Below, in pieces: positions 25,081 to 34,845 of a DNA stretch of 64,000 nt. Position 1 is the stretch's first letter; each line of letters starts with the position of its first letter. The position numbers and the translations under genes were made by a program. Source of the stretch: CBDIBC01 sp965276635 (GTDB taxonomy: Bacteria > Actinomycetota > Acidimicrobiia > Acidimicrobiales > Palsa-688). The notes under the pieces are model-generated. The model was given only the letters and a program-made list of their open reading frames with translations. It searched no databases and was not told where the DNA came from. The DNA lies in NCBI GenBank assembly GCA_965276635.1, contig CBDIBC010000005.1:806001-870000 (forward strand), given 5' to 3'.

Positions 25081-26409
25081 CTACTCGAGCAGAGGGAACG
25101 GGTCGGGGCCCGAATCGAATGTCCAGTCCGACCGGGACGGGGCGGGTGCGTCTGAGCCAGGTCGGGGCGCGTCTCGAGGGCGCGGCTGGCGGGCACGTTG
25201 ATCGGGGGTGATGCCGGTGTCGGGCGGATCGAACCGCCAGCTCCCTGGCCGCCCAGTCAGCGTCCAGCCCTCGTAGGTCTTGAGATGATGGTGGTGGCGG
25301 CAGAGGCGGGCCAGCCGGTCGATGCACGTGACGTGGGTGAGGGCCCACGGATCGGTGTGGTCGATCTCGAGCCCTCGGGACACCCCGCAGCCGTCCACCA
25401 CGCAGACCGGGTCTCGAACCAGTAGGGCGGTCCGCTGGGCGGCCGTGGGATGACGGCCGAGGTGCACGACCGACCTGACATCGGTGTCGTCGGCCACCAC
25501 GACGGCCAGGAACGCATCGTCGGCGATGGCCCGGGCGGTGGCAACGGGAACAGGACCTGCGCCGTCGACCTCGCACGTCTCGCCCGGCCTCACGTGGCCT
25601 CGGACGAACGCATCGTGATCGACCCGCACGATCACCGTGGCCGGCCGAGCTTGTCCGTCGCCCGGAGCGGCGGAGGCTCCGTCGCCGCTGTGACCGGCTG
25701 CCGCCTGGGCCATGGCCACGAGGGCGTCAGCCGCCAGCGCTTCGTAGGGCTCACGGGCGGTGGCGTTCCGGGCGTCGTCGATGGCAAGAGACTCGAACGG
25801 GGACAAGGCCGCGCACACCGACGCGTAGGCGTCAGGAGTGAGCCGAGCGGCGAGCCGGCCGGCGCCATCCGAGTCGGTCCAGGTGCGCAGGTACCGGCCG
25901 GCGTGGATACGGCGGTAGCGGGCACACTCTTCTTCCGCAGAGGCAGCCGCGCTGCGCACCTTCCGGCAGGCATCGCGCAAACCCCGGATGCTCTCGTGCG
26001 CGGCGACCTCGACGAGGGCGGCCGCCTCCTGCGGCGCAGCAGCAGCCGCGATGCTGATCTCCTCGGCCTGGACGTTCGACAGCGTCCCGGCGCGCCAGGC
26101 GCCCGCCACCTCCGGCTGGCGGCCGACGCGCTCCGCCGTTTCCAAGCTGCGCTGCGCCTGCCCACGTCCCTGCCCGGCCAGATGCCCGAGCCATTCGGCG
26201 GGCGAGCGATGGCCGGCCTTCCTCCACGCACCGCACGCCGCAGCGCGAGCTGCAGTCAGCGCCTGACCGGCCGCCGCCACCCGTTCGATCATCCCGAACG
26301 CCTGAGCCAACCGTTCGGCGTCGTCGCCGGTCAGCACGTCGGCGTCGAGCTCGGCCACCATCTGCTGCAGCTCCCCCGCTACTTTGCCCAGATCGTCCGC
26401 CAACGCCAT
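25081..26409 (-). CDS. DUF222 domain protein with C-terminal HNH nuclease
   Basis: The 442 residues begin with a helical DUF222-type region (residues 1-250). They end with an HNH motif: CVVDGCGVSRGLEIDHTDPW, then LCRHHHHLKTYEGW, with Cys residues that may hold structural zinc. Such proteins are very common, often in many copies, in actinobacterial genomes. Some are counted as 13E12-type repeat genes, and their role is unsettled. The gene is intact, with a proline-rich C-terminal end. Confidence 0.85.
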   Translation of the reverse strand: MALADDLGKVAGELQQMVAELDADVLTGDDAERLAQAFGMIERVAAAGQALTAARAAACGAWRKAGHRSPAEWLGHLAGQGRGQAQRSLETAERVGRQPEVAGAWRAGTLSNVQAEEISIAAAAAPQEAAALVEVAAHESIRGLRDACRKVRSAAASAEEECARYRRIHAGRYLRTWTDSDGAGRLAARLTPDAYASVCAALSPFESLAIDDARNATAREPYEALAADALVAMAQAAAGHSGDGASAAPGDGQARPATVIVRVDHDAFVRGHVRPGETCEVDGAGPVPVATARAIADDAFLAVVVADDTDVRSVVHLGRHPTAAQRTALLVRDPVCVVDGCGVSRGLEIDHTDPWALTHVTCIDRLARLCRHHHHLKTYEGWTLTGRPGSWRFDPPDTGITPDQRARQPRPRDAPRPGSDAPAPSRSDWTFDSGPDPFPLLE

Positions 26410-26516
26410 GCCCGTAATCCTATGAAGGGGGTGTGACGGCGAGGGGGGTCCGGTCCGGCCGGTCCGGCGACAGCCCTCCGCGGGCGACCACGCCGGACCG
26501 CCTAGATTCCCCGGAC

Positions 26517-28247
26517 ATGATCGAGGAGCAGGCGAGCTCGGTGATCACACCAACCGGGCCGCGCCATGCCCGGCCGCAGGGCGCCTCGCACCGCGCCCCG
26601 GCGTTCCGTCTGCCTGGGATGGCGACCGTCGCCCATGCCGCCACCCTCGTGGTGGCGTTCGTGTACCTCTGCTACCTGGACCGAAACCTGTGGTTCGACG
26701 GCGACGACTGGGACTTCGTCGCCGACCGTGGCCTGCATCATCCAGTGCGGAGCATCTGGGTGCCGCACAACGAGCACTGGTCGACGTTGCCGATCCTGGT
26801 GTGGCGGGCGCTCTACACCGTCTTCGGTCTCCACACCTACTGGCCGTACCTGCTCACTGCTGTCATCGGCCATCTTCTCCTGGCCCATGTGCTCTGGCGG
26901 GTGTGTCGGGCCGAAGGATCGGACCCGTGGGTGGCCACTGCCCTGGTGACGGTATTCCTCTTCCTCGGATCGGGGGGCGAGAACCTCACGTGGGCCTTCC
27001 CGATGACCGCCATCGGCTCGGTGCTGTTCGGGTGGCTGGCCGTCCACGTCGCCCGGCGGGCTGGCTCGCGGCGCGACGAGGCGATCATCTCGGCCCTGCT
27101 CCTGGCCGCCGTGATGTTCTCGGCCATCGGGAACAGCATGGTCGTGGTGGCCGCCATCGTCCTGATCCTGCGGGTCGGGTGGGCGTCGATGGTCCGCGCC
27201 GTTGCTGCTCCGATCGTGATCTATGGGGTCTGGTACGTGCTCGTCGGCCACAATGCCGTCGGGCAGGATCACATCACCGGCCATACCTTGACTGCCCTTC
27301 CCACGTACCTGTGGACGGGTCTGTCGGCGGCGCTCGGCACCACGGTCGGCCTGTCCTCAGCTGGTCCGGCCCTGTTGGTCGGCCTGCTCGTGTGGGTGGC
27401 CTGGCGATTCCCGCGGCTGCGGGCTGAGCACCCCGTCGTCATTGGCGTCGTCGGCGGTCTGCTGACCTTCTACCTGTTGGCCGGGCTGGGTCGCTCGGGC
27501 CTGGGACTGGCCCAAGCCGGCGCCCCCCGCTACATCTATGTCGCCGTCGCCTTGCTCGTTCCCGTTCTCGCCGTGCTGGCCTCACCGGCCGGCGGACTGC
27601 GCCAGGCGGTCGACGTTCGCCTTCCGGCGGTGGGCCTCAGCGCCCTGGTGCTGCTCGTCAACCTCGGATTGCTGCACAGCTTCGCCGTCACCAAGCAGGC
27701 GAACAACCTGGCCGAGGAGCGTCTGGTCCGGGCCACGGCGACGCTGCTGGCGGCCGGGGTCCCTGATCTGATCACCCATCCCGTCGTGCTGGAGCCGGAC
27801 GTGACCGGGCGCCAATGGATCGGGCTGGTCCGCCACGGCCAGATCCATCCCGTCAGCGTGTCGGCCATCGAGCGCCTGACGGTCGAGGGGGCGGCGAGCG
27901 TCACCATCGGCGAGCGCCCACTCCGTTACGGGGCCCCCACCTTGCTGGGCACGTCGCAGCCGGTCGGCCCGATCGATGCCAACGGATGCCTGGCGTTGCC
28001 AAACGTAGGTGGGATGGCGGTCCAGGTCCGGCCCACTGCGTCGGGGGCGGTGCTGCGGTGGCAGGGGCCGGGGTCCGGGGGGCTCGGCGTCTCCTTCGCC
28101 ACCTCCGACGGGACGACCGGAGCGGCGACCGGCATCGGTACCCCGGCCTCCGGGCATGGCTACATCAGTGATGCCATCACCGACGCCGACCTCACCCTGG
28201 TCATGCCGGCCGGGGGGGCCAATGTCCTGTGCGGGCTGGCGCACTGA
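26517..28247 (+). CDS. Polytopic membrane protein, glycosyltransferase-like layout
   Basis: This protein of about 576 residues has around ten hydrophobic segments and a soluble C-terminal domain of about 170 residues, probably outside. After the first membrane segment comes WFDGDDWDFV, an acidic loop placed like the catalytic loop of GT-C/PMT-type enzymes, which use lipid-linked sugars. I do not recognise the family with certainty. I start at ATG 26517, since the upstream GTG at 26433 would add a low-complexity basic leader. The next gene begins 25 bases on. Confidence 0.6.
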   Translation: MIEEQASSVITPTGPRHARPQGASHRAPAFRLPGMATVAHAATLVVAFVYLCYLDRNLWFDGDDWDFVADRGLHHPVRSIWVPHNEHWSTLPILVWRALYTVFGLHTYWPYLLTAVIGHLLLAHVLWRVCRAEGSDPWVATALVTVFLFLGSGGENLTWAFPMTAIGSVLFGWLAVHVARRAGSRRDEAIISALLLAAVMFSAIGNSMVVVAAIVLILRVGWASMVRAVAAPIVIYGVWYVLVGHNAVGQDHITGHTLTALPTYLWTGLSAALGTTVGLSSAGPALLVGLLVWVAWRFPRLRAEHPVVIGVVGGLLTFYLLAGLGRSGLGLAQAGAPRYIYVAVALLVPVLAVLASPAGGLRQAVDVRLPAVGLSALVLLVNLGLLHSFAVTKQANNLAEERLVRATATLLAAGVPDLITHPVVLEPDVTGRQWIGLVRHGQIHPVSVSAIERLTVEGAASVTIGERPLRYGAPTLLGTSQPVGPIDANGCLALPNVGGMAVQVRPTASGAVLRWQGPGSGGLGVSFATSDGTTGAATGIGTPASGHGYISDAITDADLTLVMPAGGANVLCGLAH

Positions 28248-28271
28248 CGCCCGCTGGTAACCTCAGACCTC

Positions 28272-28655
28272 GTGCCTCGGGGTGACATCAGCAGCCTGCC
28301 GCCGACGCTCATCATCTCCGACGACGCTCGCCTGGCCAGGGCGGAGCGTCAGCTGGCCCGCACCCAAACCCAGCTGGAGCGGCGCATCGAGCGGTACACC
28401 ATGGTCGTCGACGACTTGAGCCGTCACGCCACAGAGATCGCCCGGCTCCGGGACCACAACCAGGAGCTGCGTGCCGCACTGACCGACACGGCCACGACCG
28501 TGGCCGATCTCCACCAGCAGGTCGCCGCGCGCGCCGCCGCCGCCGAGGAGTCCCAGCGGGCGCTGGATCTGCTCCTGGCCACCCGCACCATGCGGCTGCT
28601 CCACCGCCCACGACAAGCCTACGCACGCCTCCTGGCCGCTCGCGCTCGCCGCTGA
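28272..28655 (+). CDS. Small coiled-coil protein
   Basis: The protein has 127 residues, mostly one long helix with heptad spacing (RAERQLARTQTQLERRIERY..., then AAEESQRALDLLLATRTMRLL). The ending RPRQAYARLLAARARR is basic. There is no signal peptide or membrane segment. The pattern resembles short coiled-coil pieces found at the ends of polysaccharide glycosyltransferases. It follows the membrane protein by 24 bases and may share its transcript. The start is a GTG. Function unknown. Confidence 0.6.
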   Translation: MPRGDISSLPPTLIISDDARLARAERQLARTQTQLERRIERYTMVVDDLSRHATEIARLRDHNQELRAALTDTATTVADLHQQVAARAAAAEESQRALDLLLATRTMRLLHRPRQAYARLLAARARR

Positions 28656-28673
28656 TCCGCCCCGCGGGCGCGA

Positions 28674-29639
28674 TCAGTGGTGCTCGCCGCCGAGACCCTC
28701 GAACCGCTCTCGCAGATCAGGGGCGACGGCCTCTGCGTCCGCGGGTATGAGCGCCGGGAAGTCGATCGCCTGGTCGTCGGCCCCTACTGGGGGCGCGTCC
28801 TCGACCCCCACCGGGGACGCGGCCTCGGCCCTTACGACGTCGTCGTCGGGGAGCCGCAGCGCGTCCTTGTGGATCCACCATCCGCCCGGGGCGGGGCGCA
28901 GGTCCCAGTCCTCGACGTCACGCTGGCGCCAGTAGTGGGTGACCAGGCTCTGTCGGGTCAGGCCCTGATCCTCGATCCTGCTCCCACCGTGCAGCAACAA
29001 GGCGTCCCAGATGAACAGGTCGCCCTTCTGGGCCAGGAAGCGCTGCTCCTCCAGGCCGCGTCGCTCCACCTGGTCGGCCATGTAGTCCGCCCACTGGGCC
29101 ATCTCGTCGTCCTGTTGGTGCAGGGACCCGGTGGAGAACCGCCACGGGGGGATGTGATTGCTGCCGGGGAAGTAGCGCAGCGGCCCGGCGTTGGCCTGGG
29201 TGTCTTCGAGGGCGATCCAGGTGGCCACCAGCCCCCGCTCGCTGAGGGGGGTCATGTAGAGAGTGTCGAGGTGATCGGTCTGCTGGCTGCCCTTGTCAAA
29301 GTTCAAGGTGTTGCAGATGACCGGCTCGTCGCCGAGCAGCTCTTCTAGGACGCAGCCGAGCCGCGCCGACAAGGCGGCCCGGCGCAGCTCGGGCTCGATG
29401 ACGTAGAGGTCGTTGACCTTGAAGTTGTGCCGTCGCTCCTCGCCATCGAGGTCGGTGATCCGGCACCGCCGGTTCGTCACCAGGTCATCGACGACGACCC
29501 AGGGATCCATGGACTCCCATGTCCGGTCGTAGGCACCCTGGATGGCGTCCACCTCGGCCGGCTCGAGGAAGGCAGGGAGCACCAGGAACCCATTGTCGGC
29601 CCAGAACGCGGCGCGCCGGGCGCCGATTGCCGATGTCAC
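28674..29639 (-). CDS. Phytanoyl-CoA dioxygenase (PhyH) family protein
   Basis: This is an Fe(II)/2-oxoglutarate dioxygenase of 321 residues. The metal triad is visible as H123 and D125 in TDHLDTLYM and H217 in LLLHGGS. R229 can bind 2-oxoglutarate. PhyH proteins hydroxylate many small molecules, and the substrate here is unknown. The last 70 residues are an acidic extension. It converges with the coiled-coil gene upstream of it in the window. Confidence 0.85.
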   Translation of the reverse strand: MTSAIGARRAAFWADNGFLVLPAFLEPAEVDAIQGAYDRTWESMDPWVVVDDLVTNRRCRITDLDGEERRHNFKVNDLYVIEPELRRAALSARLGCVLEELLGDEPVICNTLNFDKGSQQTDHLDTLYMTPLSERGLVATWIALEDTQANAGPLRYFPGSNHIPPWRFSTGSLHQQDDEMAQWADYMADQVERRGLEEQRFLAQKGDLFIWDALLLHGGSRIEDQGLTRQSLVTHYWRQRDVEDWDLRPAPGGWWIHKDALRLPDDDVVRAEAASPVGVEDAPPVGADDQAIDFPALIPADAEAVAPDLRERFEGLGGEHH

Positions 29640-29803
29640 TACCAGACCTCCTGGGTCGAACCGCCTGCCAGCCAGGCTAGCAACCCCGCCGTCGATCGCT
29701 CGGTGCTACCGTCGCCCCGTCGTCGGCCGACCGGGGCGAGGAGCGAGCACGCTGAAGGCCCGGAGCGCCATCGGGTCACGGATAGCCCCACGTCCCTGAG
29801 CGG

Positions 29804-30310
29804 TCAGTCCCGCACCTGGACGGTCCAGGTGCAGCTGGTCGTGACCGTCAGCGTGTAGGTGCCGGCGCCGTGCTGCCCGAGCGAGCTGCCGCCGCTGGTG
29901 CCGACGACGAACACGGCCTGGGTCCCATCCGCTTTGGTGGCGCCCACCCCGGCGATGGCGATGGCGAACTTCTGGGACGAGGGGCAGGTGTAGTGGTAGT
30001 CGAGCTGCCAGTCGGCGTTGACGGTGAACGGGCTGGTGTGCTGCGAGCCGGTGCCCGACAGGTTCGCCACGGTGCGGCTGGCCGCCGTGGTGGTCGGCAC
30101 CGGTGCCCCGTTTCTGATCGTGGTGCTCGACGTCGACGGGGGGGCCGGCGTCACGGTCGATGACGCCGACGTCGGCGGTGACGTGGTTGCTGCGGTGGAC
30201 GATGTCGAGCCCACAGCACCGTGGGCGGCGCCATGGTGGCTCCCACAGCCGGCGGCTGCCAGGGCGAGCAGTGCCAGGAGGGCGGCGGGGATCATCGGGG
30301 GGCGGGGCAT
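29804..30310 (-). CDS. Secreted lipoprotein
   Basis: The N-terminus is a clear lipoprotein signal: a short basic start, a Leu/Ala core and an AAAGC lipobox near residue 22. A long Ser/Thr/Pro linker of about 60 residues follows. The last 90 residues form a small beta-rich domain with two Cys, likely disulfide-linked. I do not recognise the domain. It is the third gene on this strand after the sigma factor and the surface protein. The 164 bases beyond its stop contain no gene. Confidence 0.75.
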   Translation of the reverse strand: MPRPPMIPAALLALLALAAAGCGSHHGAAHGAVGSTSSTAATTSPPTSASSTVTPAPPSTSSTTIRNGAPVPTTTAASRTVANLSGTGSQHTSPFTVNADWQLDYHYTCPSSQKFAIAIAGVGATKADGTQAVFVVGTSGGSSLGQHGAGTYTLTVTTSCTWTVQVRD

Positions 30311-30377
30311 GTCGAGGTTTCTTCTCCGTGCTGGTCACTCGGTGGGGCCCGGGAGGATTGGGCGTCGACGCGGCAGA

Positions 30378-30399
30378 GGAGAGGCCCGGAGGCCTCTCC
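30378..30399 (-). terminator. Hairpin after the surface-protein gene
   Basis: Two perfect 9-base arms (30378-30386 and 30391-30399) enclose a 4-base loop. The hairpin lies 50 bases after the stop of the minus-strand surface-protein gene. It is GC-rich and lacks a T-tract. Confidence 0.6.
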
Positions 30400-30448
30400 C
30401 CTGCTTCACAGATTCAGCTGTCTACTGCATGCGGCGTGCTCGGTGCAT

Positions 30449-32728
30449 CTAGCCCTGAGCGAGGGCGTTGGCGGCCGCCTGGATGGTGGAGGGCGCCAGA
30501 GCCAGCGGACCACCGAAAGGCTGCACCGTCGTGACACCGGCTGCGCCGATGGTGTTCAGGTACTTGGTCAGGTACTGGCCGAGGGTGGAGCTGTTATCGG
30601 TCAGCTCGAGGGTCTGGTTGCCCGGACCGGTGACGTTGGCCGCGACCAGGGCATCCGGGTAGGCATCGCCGCGGGCGATGTTGGCCGGACCCTGGCTGAA
30701 GCCCAGGTTGGCGGTCTCGAGCGAGGCCAACAGCTGCGACGTGTCCGTCGCATCCTGGCCGGCTACCCGGAGGACCGGGATGGCCAGGCCGCTGGTGCCG
30801 GAGATCGCCGCCTCGACCGAGTCGGTTACCGCCAAGGGGCCACCGAGCAGGATGACCTGCTTGATGCCCAGGCTGGTGAGTGCGCTGGACGTCTCCGGCG
30901 ACAGGGTCGTCGGGTTCGTCAGCAGGATCGGGATGGTGTTGTGGTAGCCGAGAGAGCTGGCCGACACCGCATCCTGGAAGCCGGCGTCACTGGTGACGAT
31001 GGCCGTGTTAGCCGCCACACCGGGACCGGCAGTCGACTCGGCACCGGTGGTGTCGTTGTAGTTCGACGCGTGCTGGAAGGCACCGGTCAGGTTGGTGAGG
31101 TTCGTGGTGAGCGGCGTCGGGTACTCGGCCACGGCCTGGGCGGTGCCGTCAGCCGTCTGCCCGTACACCCGAACCACGTTGATGTTCTTGGCGTTGGTGG
31201 CAGCCAGGGGCTGGCCGCCGCACTGGTACACCGGGGTGTTCTCCAGCGTGGTCACCACGCTGTTGCTGACGGCCAGGGGCCCACCGACCAGGTAGACGGT
31301 GGAGATGCCCTCGTTCTGCAGTGTGGTCACGGTGATCTGCTCCAGCTGCGAGGGGTTCGTCAGCAGGGTGCCTGTCTTGTAGTAGCCGGCCAGGAAGCTG
31401 GCGGCCAGAGCATCGGGGTAGTTCGCATCCGTGGCCAACACGGCCGAGCCGTTGGCTGGGCAGCTAGGACCAGGAGGGGTGGTCACCGGGAAGGTGTGCT
31501 CGAAGGCAGCCACAGCCGTAGCATCAGCGTCGGCACCGGCGATGGCCGCGGCCTGCACGATGTAGGAGGCCACCTGGAACGGGCCGATGGTAGCCGGCGT
31601 GGTGTTGGTGATGGCTCCGAATCCACGGGAGTCGGTGAGGAACCCGTTCACGATGGCGCCCGCATTCATCGGTGGCGCATTGACCACGATGCCACTGATG
31701 GTGTAGGTGGCCGGGGCAGTGGTGGACGCAGCGGTGATGGTGAACTGGATGTTCCCGTTCACCACCGTCGGCGTGGTGTTGCCCTCACCGGTGCCGCTCG
31801 TGACCGTCACTGTCGGGGTGCTGGTCGGCGAGACCGGCACCTGCGTGGCCGAGCCGGCCGTGGTGCCGGTGGTCAGGTTCACCGTTACGGTCCCAGCGTG
31901 CAGGTAGCCGACCGACGGCTCCTGGAGCACGATGTTGCTGAGCGGCAAGTTGGTGGCTCCGGTGGTGGGGATGGCGACCGCCGGGTTGTTGGCGGTCACG
32001 AGGCCGGAGGTGACCGTGGCCAGGCTGGGCACCGTCACCGGGGTGAACGTCGTGCCCTGGCCGTACAGGCCGGACGACACCGTGGCACCCAGGGCGGCGT
32101 TGGGGCCGGCCGAGACGCTCAGCGGGGTCTGCGTCGTTGCCACGGTCATCCCGTCCAGGCCGGTGCTCCCGGTCGGGGTGGTGGTGCCGCCGATGGTGAC
32201 GGTGTAGGTCGACCCGCCGGTGCCCGGAGAGACAATTCGGAGGTTCAGCTGATCAGGACCGACCGCGGCATTTTGCGCGTCCAGCGGGTTCTGGCTGAAG
32301 CTCAGCGCGAACGTCGGGGCGGTCTGCCCGGACGGGGCGGCGCTGACCGTACCGGTCGGGAGCGCGGCGTTAGCGGCGGCGATGCTGGTGGCCGGAGCGG
32401 TGGTCGGGGAATCGGCGCCGAACACCACGTCGTTGGCCGGCGTGAGGCCGTTGGCCGTCGTGCCGTTCGGGGAGATGTCGATGGAGAAGACGTCGTTCGG
32501 CGCGGCGGTGGCCGAGCTGAAGCTGAAGGTCAGCTGGGGCACGGTGCCCGTGCCACCACGCGGGACGGGGCTGGCCACGGCGCCCGAGGGGGCCAGGGCC
32601 ACGCCGGAGACAGCGGGGGTGCCGGCAGCAGTCGCTGTGCCGACGGTGGCGAGCAATCCACCTCCCGACGCGAGCGCCGCAGTGGCGAGCACTGCACTCG
32701 CCTTGCGGAAACGTACGTTGCGCAACAT
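30449..32728 (-). CDS. Secreted surface protein with cell-wall-binding repeats (CW_binding_2)
   Basis: This 759-residue protein starts with a signal peptide (basic start, long Ala-rich core, ATAAG cleavage region). A Thr/Ser/Gly-rich N-terminal region of about 400 residues with beta character follows. Then come CW_binding_2-type repeats (PF04122), shown by the recurring YPDALAASFLAG / LLTNP / LEQITVTTL / VYLVGGPLAVS pattern, repeated about three times. These repeats bind wall polymers. The ATG at 32728 has a perfect AGGAGG site. Upstream in the same direction lies a membrane-linked sigma factor that may control it. Confidence 0.9.
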   Translation of the reverse strand: MLRNVRFRKASAVLATAALASGGGLLATVGTATAAGTPAVSGVALAPSGAVASPVPRGGTGTVPQLTFSFSSATAAPNDVFSIDISPNGTTANGLTPANDVVFGADSPTTAPATSIAAANAALPTGTVSAAPSGQTAPTFALSFSQNPLDAQNAAVGPDQLNLRIVSPGTGGSTYTVTIGGTTTPTGSTGLDGMTVATTQTPLSVSAGPNAALGATVSSGLYGQGTTFTPVTVPSLATVTSGLVTANNPAVAIPTTGATNLPLSNIVLQEPSVGYLHAGTVTVNLTTGTTAGSATQVPVSPTSTPTVTVTSGTGEGNTTPTVVNGNIQFTITAASTTAPATYTISGIVVNAPPMNAGAIVNGFLTDSRGFGAITNTTPATIGPFQVASYIVQAAAIAGADADATAVAAFEHTFPVTTPPGPSCPANGSAVLATDANYPDALAASFLAGYYKTGTLLTNPSQLEQITVTTLQNEGISTVYLVGGPLAVSNSVVTTLENTPVYQCGGQPLAATNAKNINVVRVYGQTADGTAQAVAEYPTPLTTNLTNLTGAFQHASNYNDTTGAESTAGPGVAANTAIVTSDAGFQDAVSASSLGYHNTIPILLTNPTTLSPETSSALTSLGIKQVILLGGPLAVTDSVEAAISGTSGLAIPVLRVAGQDATDTSQLLASLETANLGFSQGPANIARGDAYPDALVAANVTGPGNQTLELTDNSSTLGQYLTKYLNTIGAAGVTTVQPFGGPLALAPSTIQAAANALAQG

Positions 32729-32933
32729 GTTCCTCCTGATCAGGCGACCGGGGTCGCAGTCGGGCGAGATTGCCCGTAGCCGTGGCCGGTGAAACGACAT
32801 GCCTACGCCCGGCCTCGCCGGCATGTTAAGCGAGAGGTCACGGTCGGATCAGGATGATCGTCTGCTGCTCTCACGGACTGTTCAACTTCCGGGGGGTCAG
32901 GAACGTGACACTGCGCGCAGGAATTTCTCCTGC

Positions 32934-34673
32934 TCATCGCAGAAAGGCCAGGCTGAGCTGCGCGGTGTTGTCCGGCTCGGTGATCGTCAACTGCCCGACG
33001 AAGGCGCCGCCGACCAGTCCAGGAAGAGCCGAGCCGTCGGCCTCGAAGGCCTTCCCCCGGAACACATAGCCCGTCGTCCCGCCTACCGACGTGGTGGTGA
33101 CGAGGCCACCCTCCACCAGGAGCGGTGCGGCGGTGAGCCCCCAGATCCTCACCACCAAGGCGGACTGCACGGGCGCCACGCACCCTTGCAGGGTGAGCTC
33201 CACCGGCACTGCCGGCGAGACCGTCGTGGTGACGGTCGAGCCGGGCCCGGGGGTGGGTCGACCGGTCGCGGTCGCCGGGTCGCTCGACGTCGTGGTTGGG
33301 GTGGTGCTCGACGGGCTGGCGCTCGACGGGCTGGCGTGGTTCGCCGGCGTGGACGACGGCAGCTGCGACTGGATCTGGGCCGGGACCATCCCGACCGACG
33401 GGGTCGATCCGACGGTGGGCAACGGGTACGCCGCCGTCTGGATGGTGGACACGACCGTGGCCTGTGGGTCGGGTGGTGCCGTGAGTGACGACAACGGCCT
33501 GTCCAGCCATGGGCAGGCCGGCGCCGGCGCCCCCCCGCTCGGGGCGGCCACCATCGGGTTCGCCGTGGTGGTCGAGGTCGAGGCATCGACCGTGGGGCGC
33601 AGGGCCTTGCTGAGCCAGTCCGCCATCGGCGAGACCGCCGCGGCCGGGCTAGCCAGGGCCGCCGGGCGCGACGCGGTGATCGACGTCGAGATCGTGGTCG
33701 AGGTCGCGGTTGACGTCGAGGTCGTCGACGGAGCCGGTGCCGCCTGTGCCCCCGGCGTGGCCGGCTGCACTGCGCCCATGGTGTGGGGATCCGACGTGGG
33801 CGACGGGGCGGCCGCCGCCGCCCCCACAGCAACACTGGACAGGGCCGGCCGGGCCGGCTGGGATGGCGCCACCAGGGTGGCCACGGTGGCGATGGTTGCC
33901 ACCATTCCGGCCACGATCGGGGCGCCGTGGCCGAACAGGTTCACGGCGGGGGCGGCTTGCATCGAGGCATTGGTGACCACCGGCGACGTCAAGACGTCAG
34001 CCACCCCCGACTGCCCGAGGCGCCCCCCGGGGCGGGCGGAGCGAGCCCGGGCGAACAAGCCGCCTGGCCGTCCCCCGAACCCTCGACCCAGCCCGAAGAT
34101 CCCGGCCACGCCGACGCCGGCACCGGCCAGGTGGTCCCGGATGGCAGTACGGGCCCGATGCACTCGCGCCCGGGCGTTGTCCCTGGAGATGCCGGCGGTG
34201 GACGCCAGCTCGGCGTAGGAGAGGTCGTCGACCACGCGCAGGACGAACGCTTCACGCTGGCTGTCGGGGAGGTCGGCGATGGCGTCCTCGACCATGTCGA
34301 GCAGCTCCGGGTCCGGCGCCGACTCCGACCTGGCCGCGTCGAGCGACACCTGCCGCAGGGCCCGCTCCTCCACCGCCCGGCGCTGACCGTGGTCATGGCA
34401 CCGGTTGGTCACGATGCGCGAGAGCCACGCGCCGATCTGGTACTCGCCGTTCGCCCCGAAACCGCCGGCCGACCGCAGGGCTCGCTCCATGGCCTCCTGG
34501 ACAGCATCCTCGGCCTCCGACCGCGACCCGAGGCGCCGTTCCGCCTGCCGCAGAAGCCGCCCGTAGTGGCGCCTGAAGATGGTGTCGAAGGCCTCCGAAT
34601 TGCCGGCGCGCCAGGCGTCGACCAACTCCTGCTCGGTGCTTCCGTTGTCCGTTCGCCGCCGTCTGGCTGCCAT
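32934..34673 (-). CDS. ECF sigma factor fused to membrane segment and outer domain
   Basis: The first 185 of 579 residues are an ECF sigma factor. Sigma-2 covers about residues 15-95 (FDTIFRRHYGRLLRQAERRLGSRSEAEDAVQEAM), and sigma-4 about 130-182 (LPDSQREAFVLRVVDDLSYAELASTAGISRDNARARVHRAR). A Gly/Arg-rich linker leads to one hydrophobic segment near 252-271. Then come about 200 Ser/Thr/Pro/Ala-rich residues and a folded-looking C-terminal domain of about 90 residues. The layout predicts a membrane-tethered sigma factor with a sensor outside, perhaps freed by proteolysis. No separate anti-sigma gene is adjacent. Confidence 0.85.
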   Translation of the reverse strand: MAARRRRTDNGSTEQELVDAWRAGNSEAFDTIFRRHYGRLLRQAERRLGSRSEAEDAVQEAMERALRSAGGFGANGEYQIGAWLSRIVTNRCHDHGQRRAVEERALRQVSLDAARSESAPDPELLDMVEDAIADLPDSQREAFVLRVVDDLSYAELASTAGISRDNARARVHRARTAIRDHLAGAGVGVAGIFGLGRGFGGRPGGLFARARSARPGGRLGQSGVADVLTSPVVTNASMQAAPAVNLFGHGAPIVAGMVATIATVATLVAPSQPARPALSSVAVGAAAAAPSPTSDPHTMGAVQPATPGAQAAPAPSTTSTSTATSTTISTSITASRPAALASPAAAVSPMADWLSKALRPTVDASTSTTTANPMVAAPSGGAPAPACPWLDRPLSSLTAPPDPQATVVSTIQTAAYPLPTVGSTPSVGMVPAQIQSQLPSSTPANHASPSSASPSSTTPTTTSSDPATATGRPTPGPGSTVTTTVSPAVPVELTLQGCVAPVQSALVVRIWGLTAAPLLVEGGLVTTTSVGGTTGYVFRGKAFEADGSALPGLVGGAFVGQLTITEPDNTAQLSLAFLR

Positions 34674-34845
34674 CACAGCCCCTTTGCTCGTGACACGGTG
34701 GGTTAAAAGGACTCATCCCCGTTCGCCAGAGTCCAGGGGAAAGTACCACGCCTACCGACCGCCGACGCGGACATCTCTCGCCTTTCCGCCGTTTCGGTCG
34801 AAGGACCCGTAGCCACGGGGCCCCTGGGCTAGCATCCCTCGCGCC

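Noticed and set aside
30221..32779. Plus-strand open frame of 852 codons
   Set aside because: Antisense to the surface-protein gene, which has a signal peptide, repeats and a perfect ribosome site.
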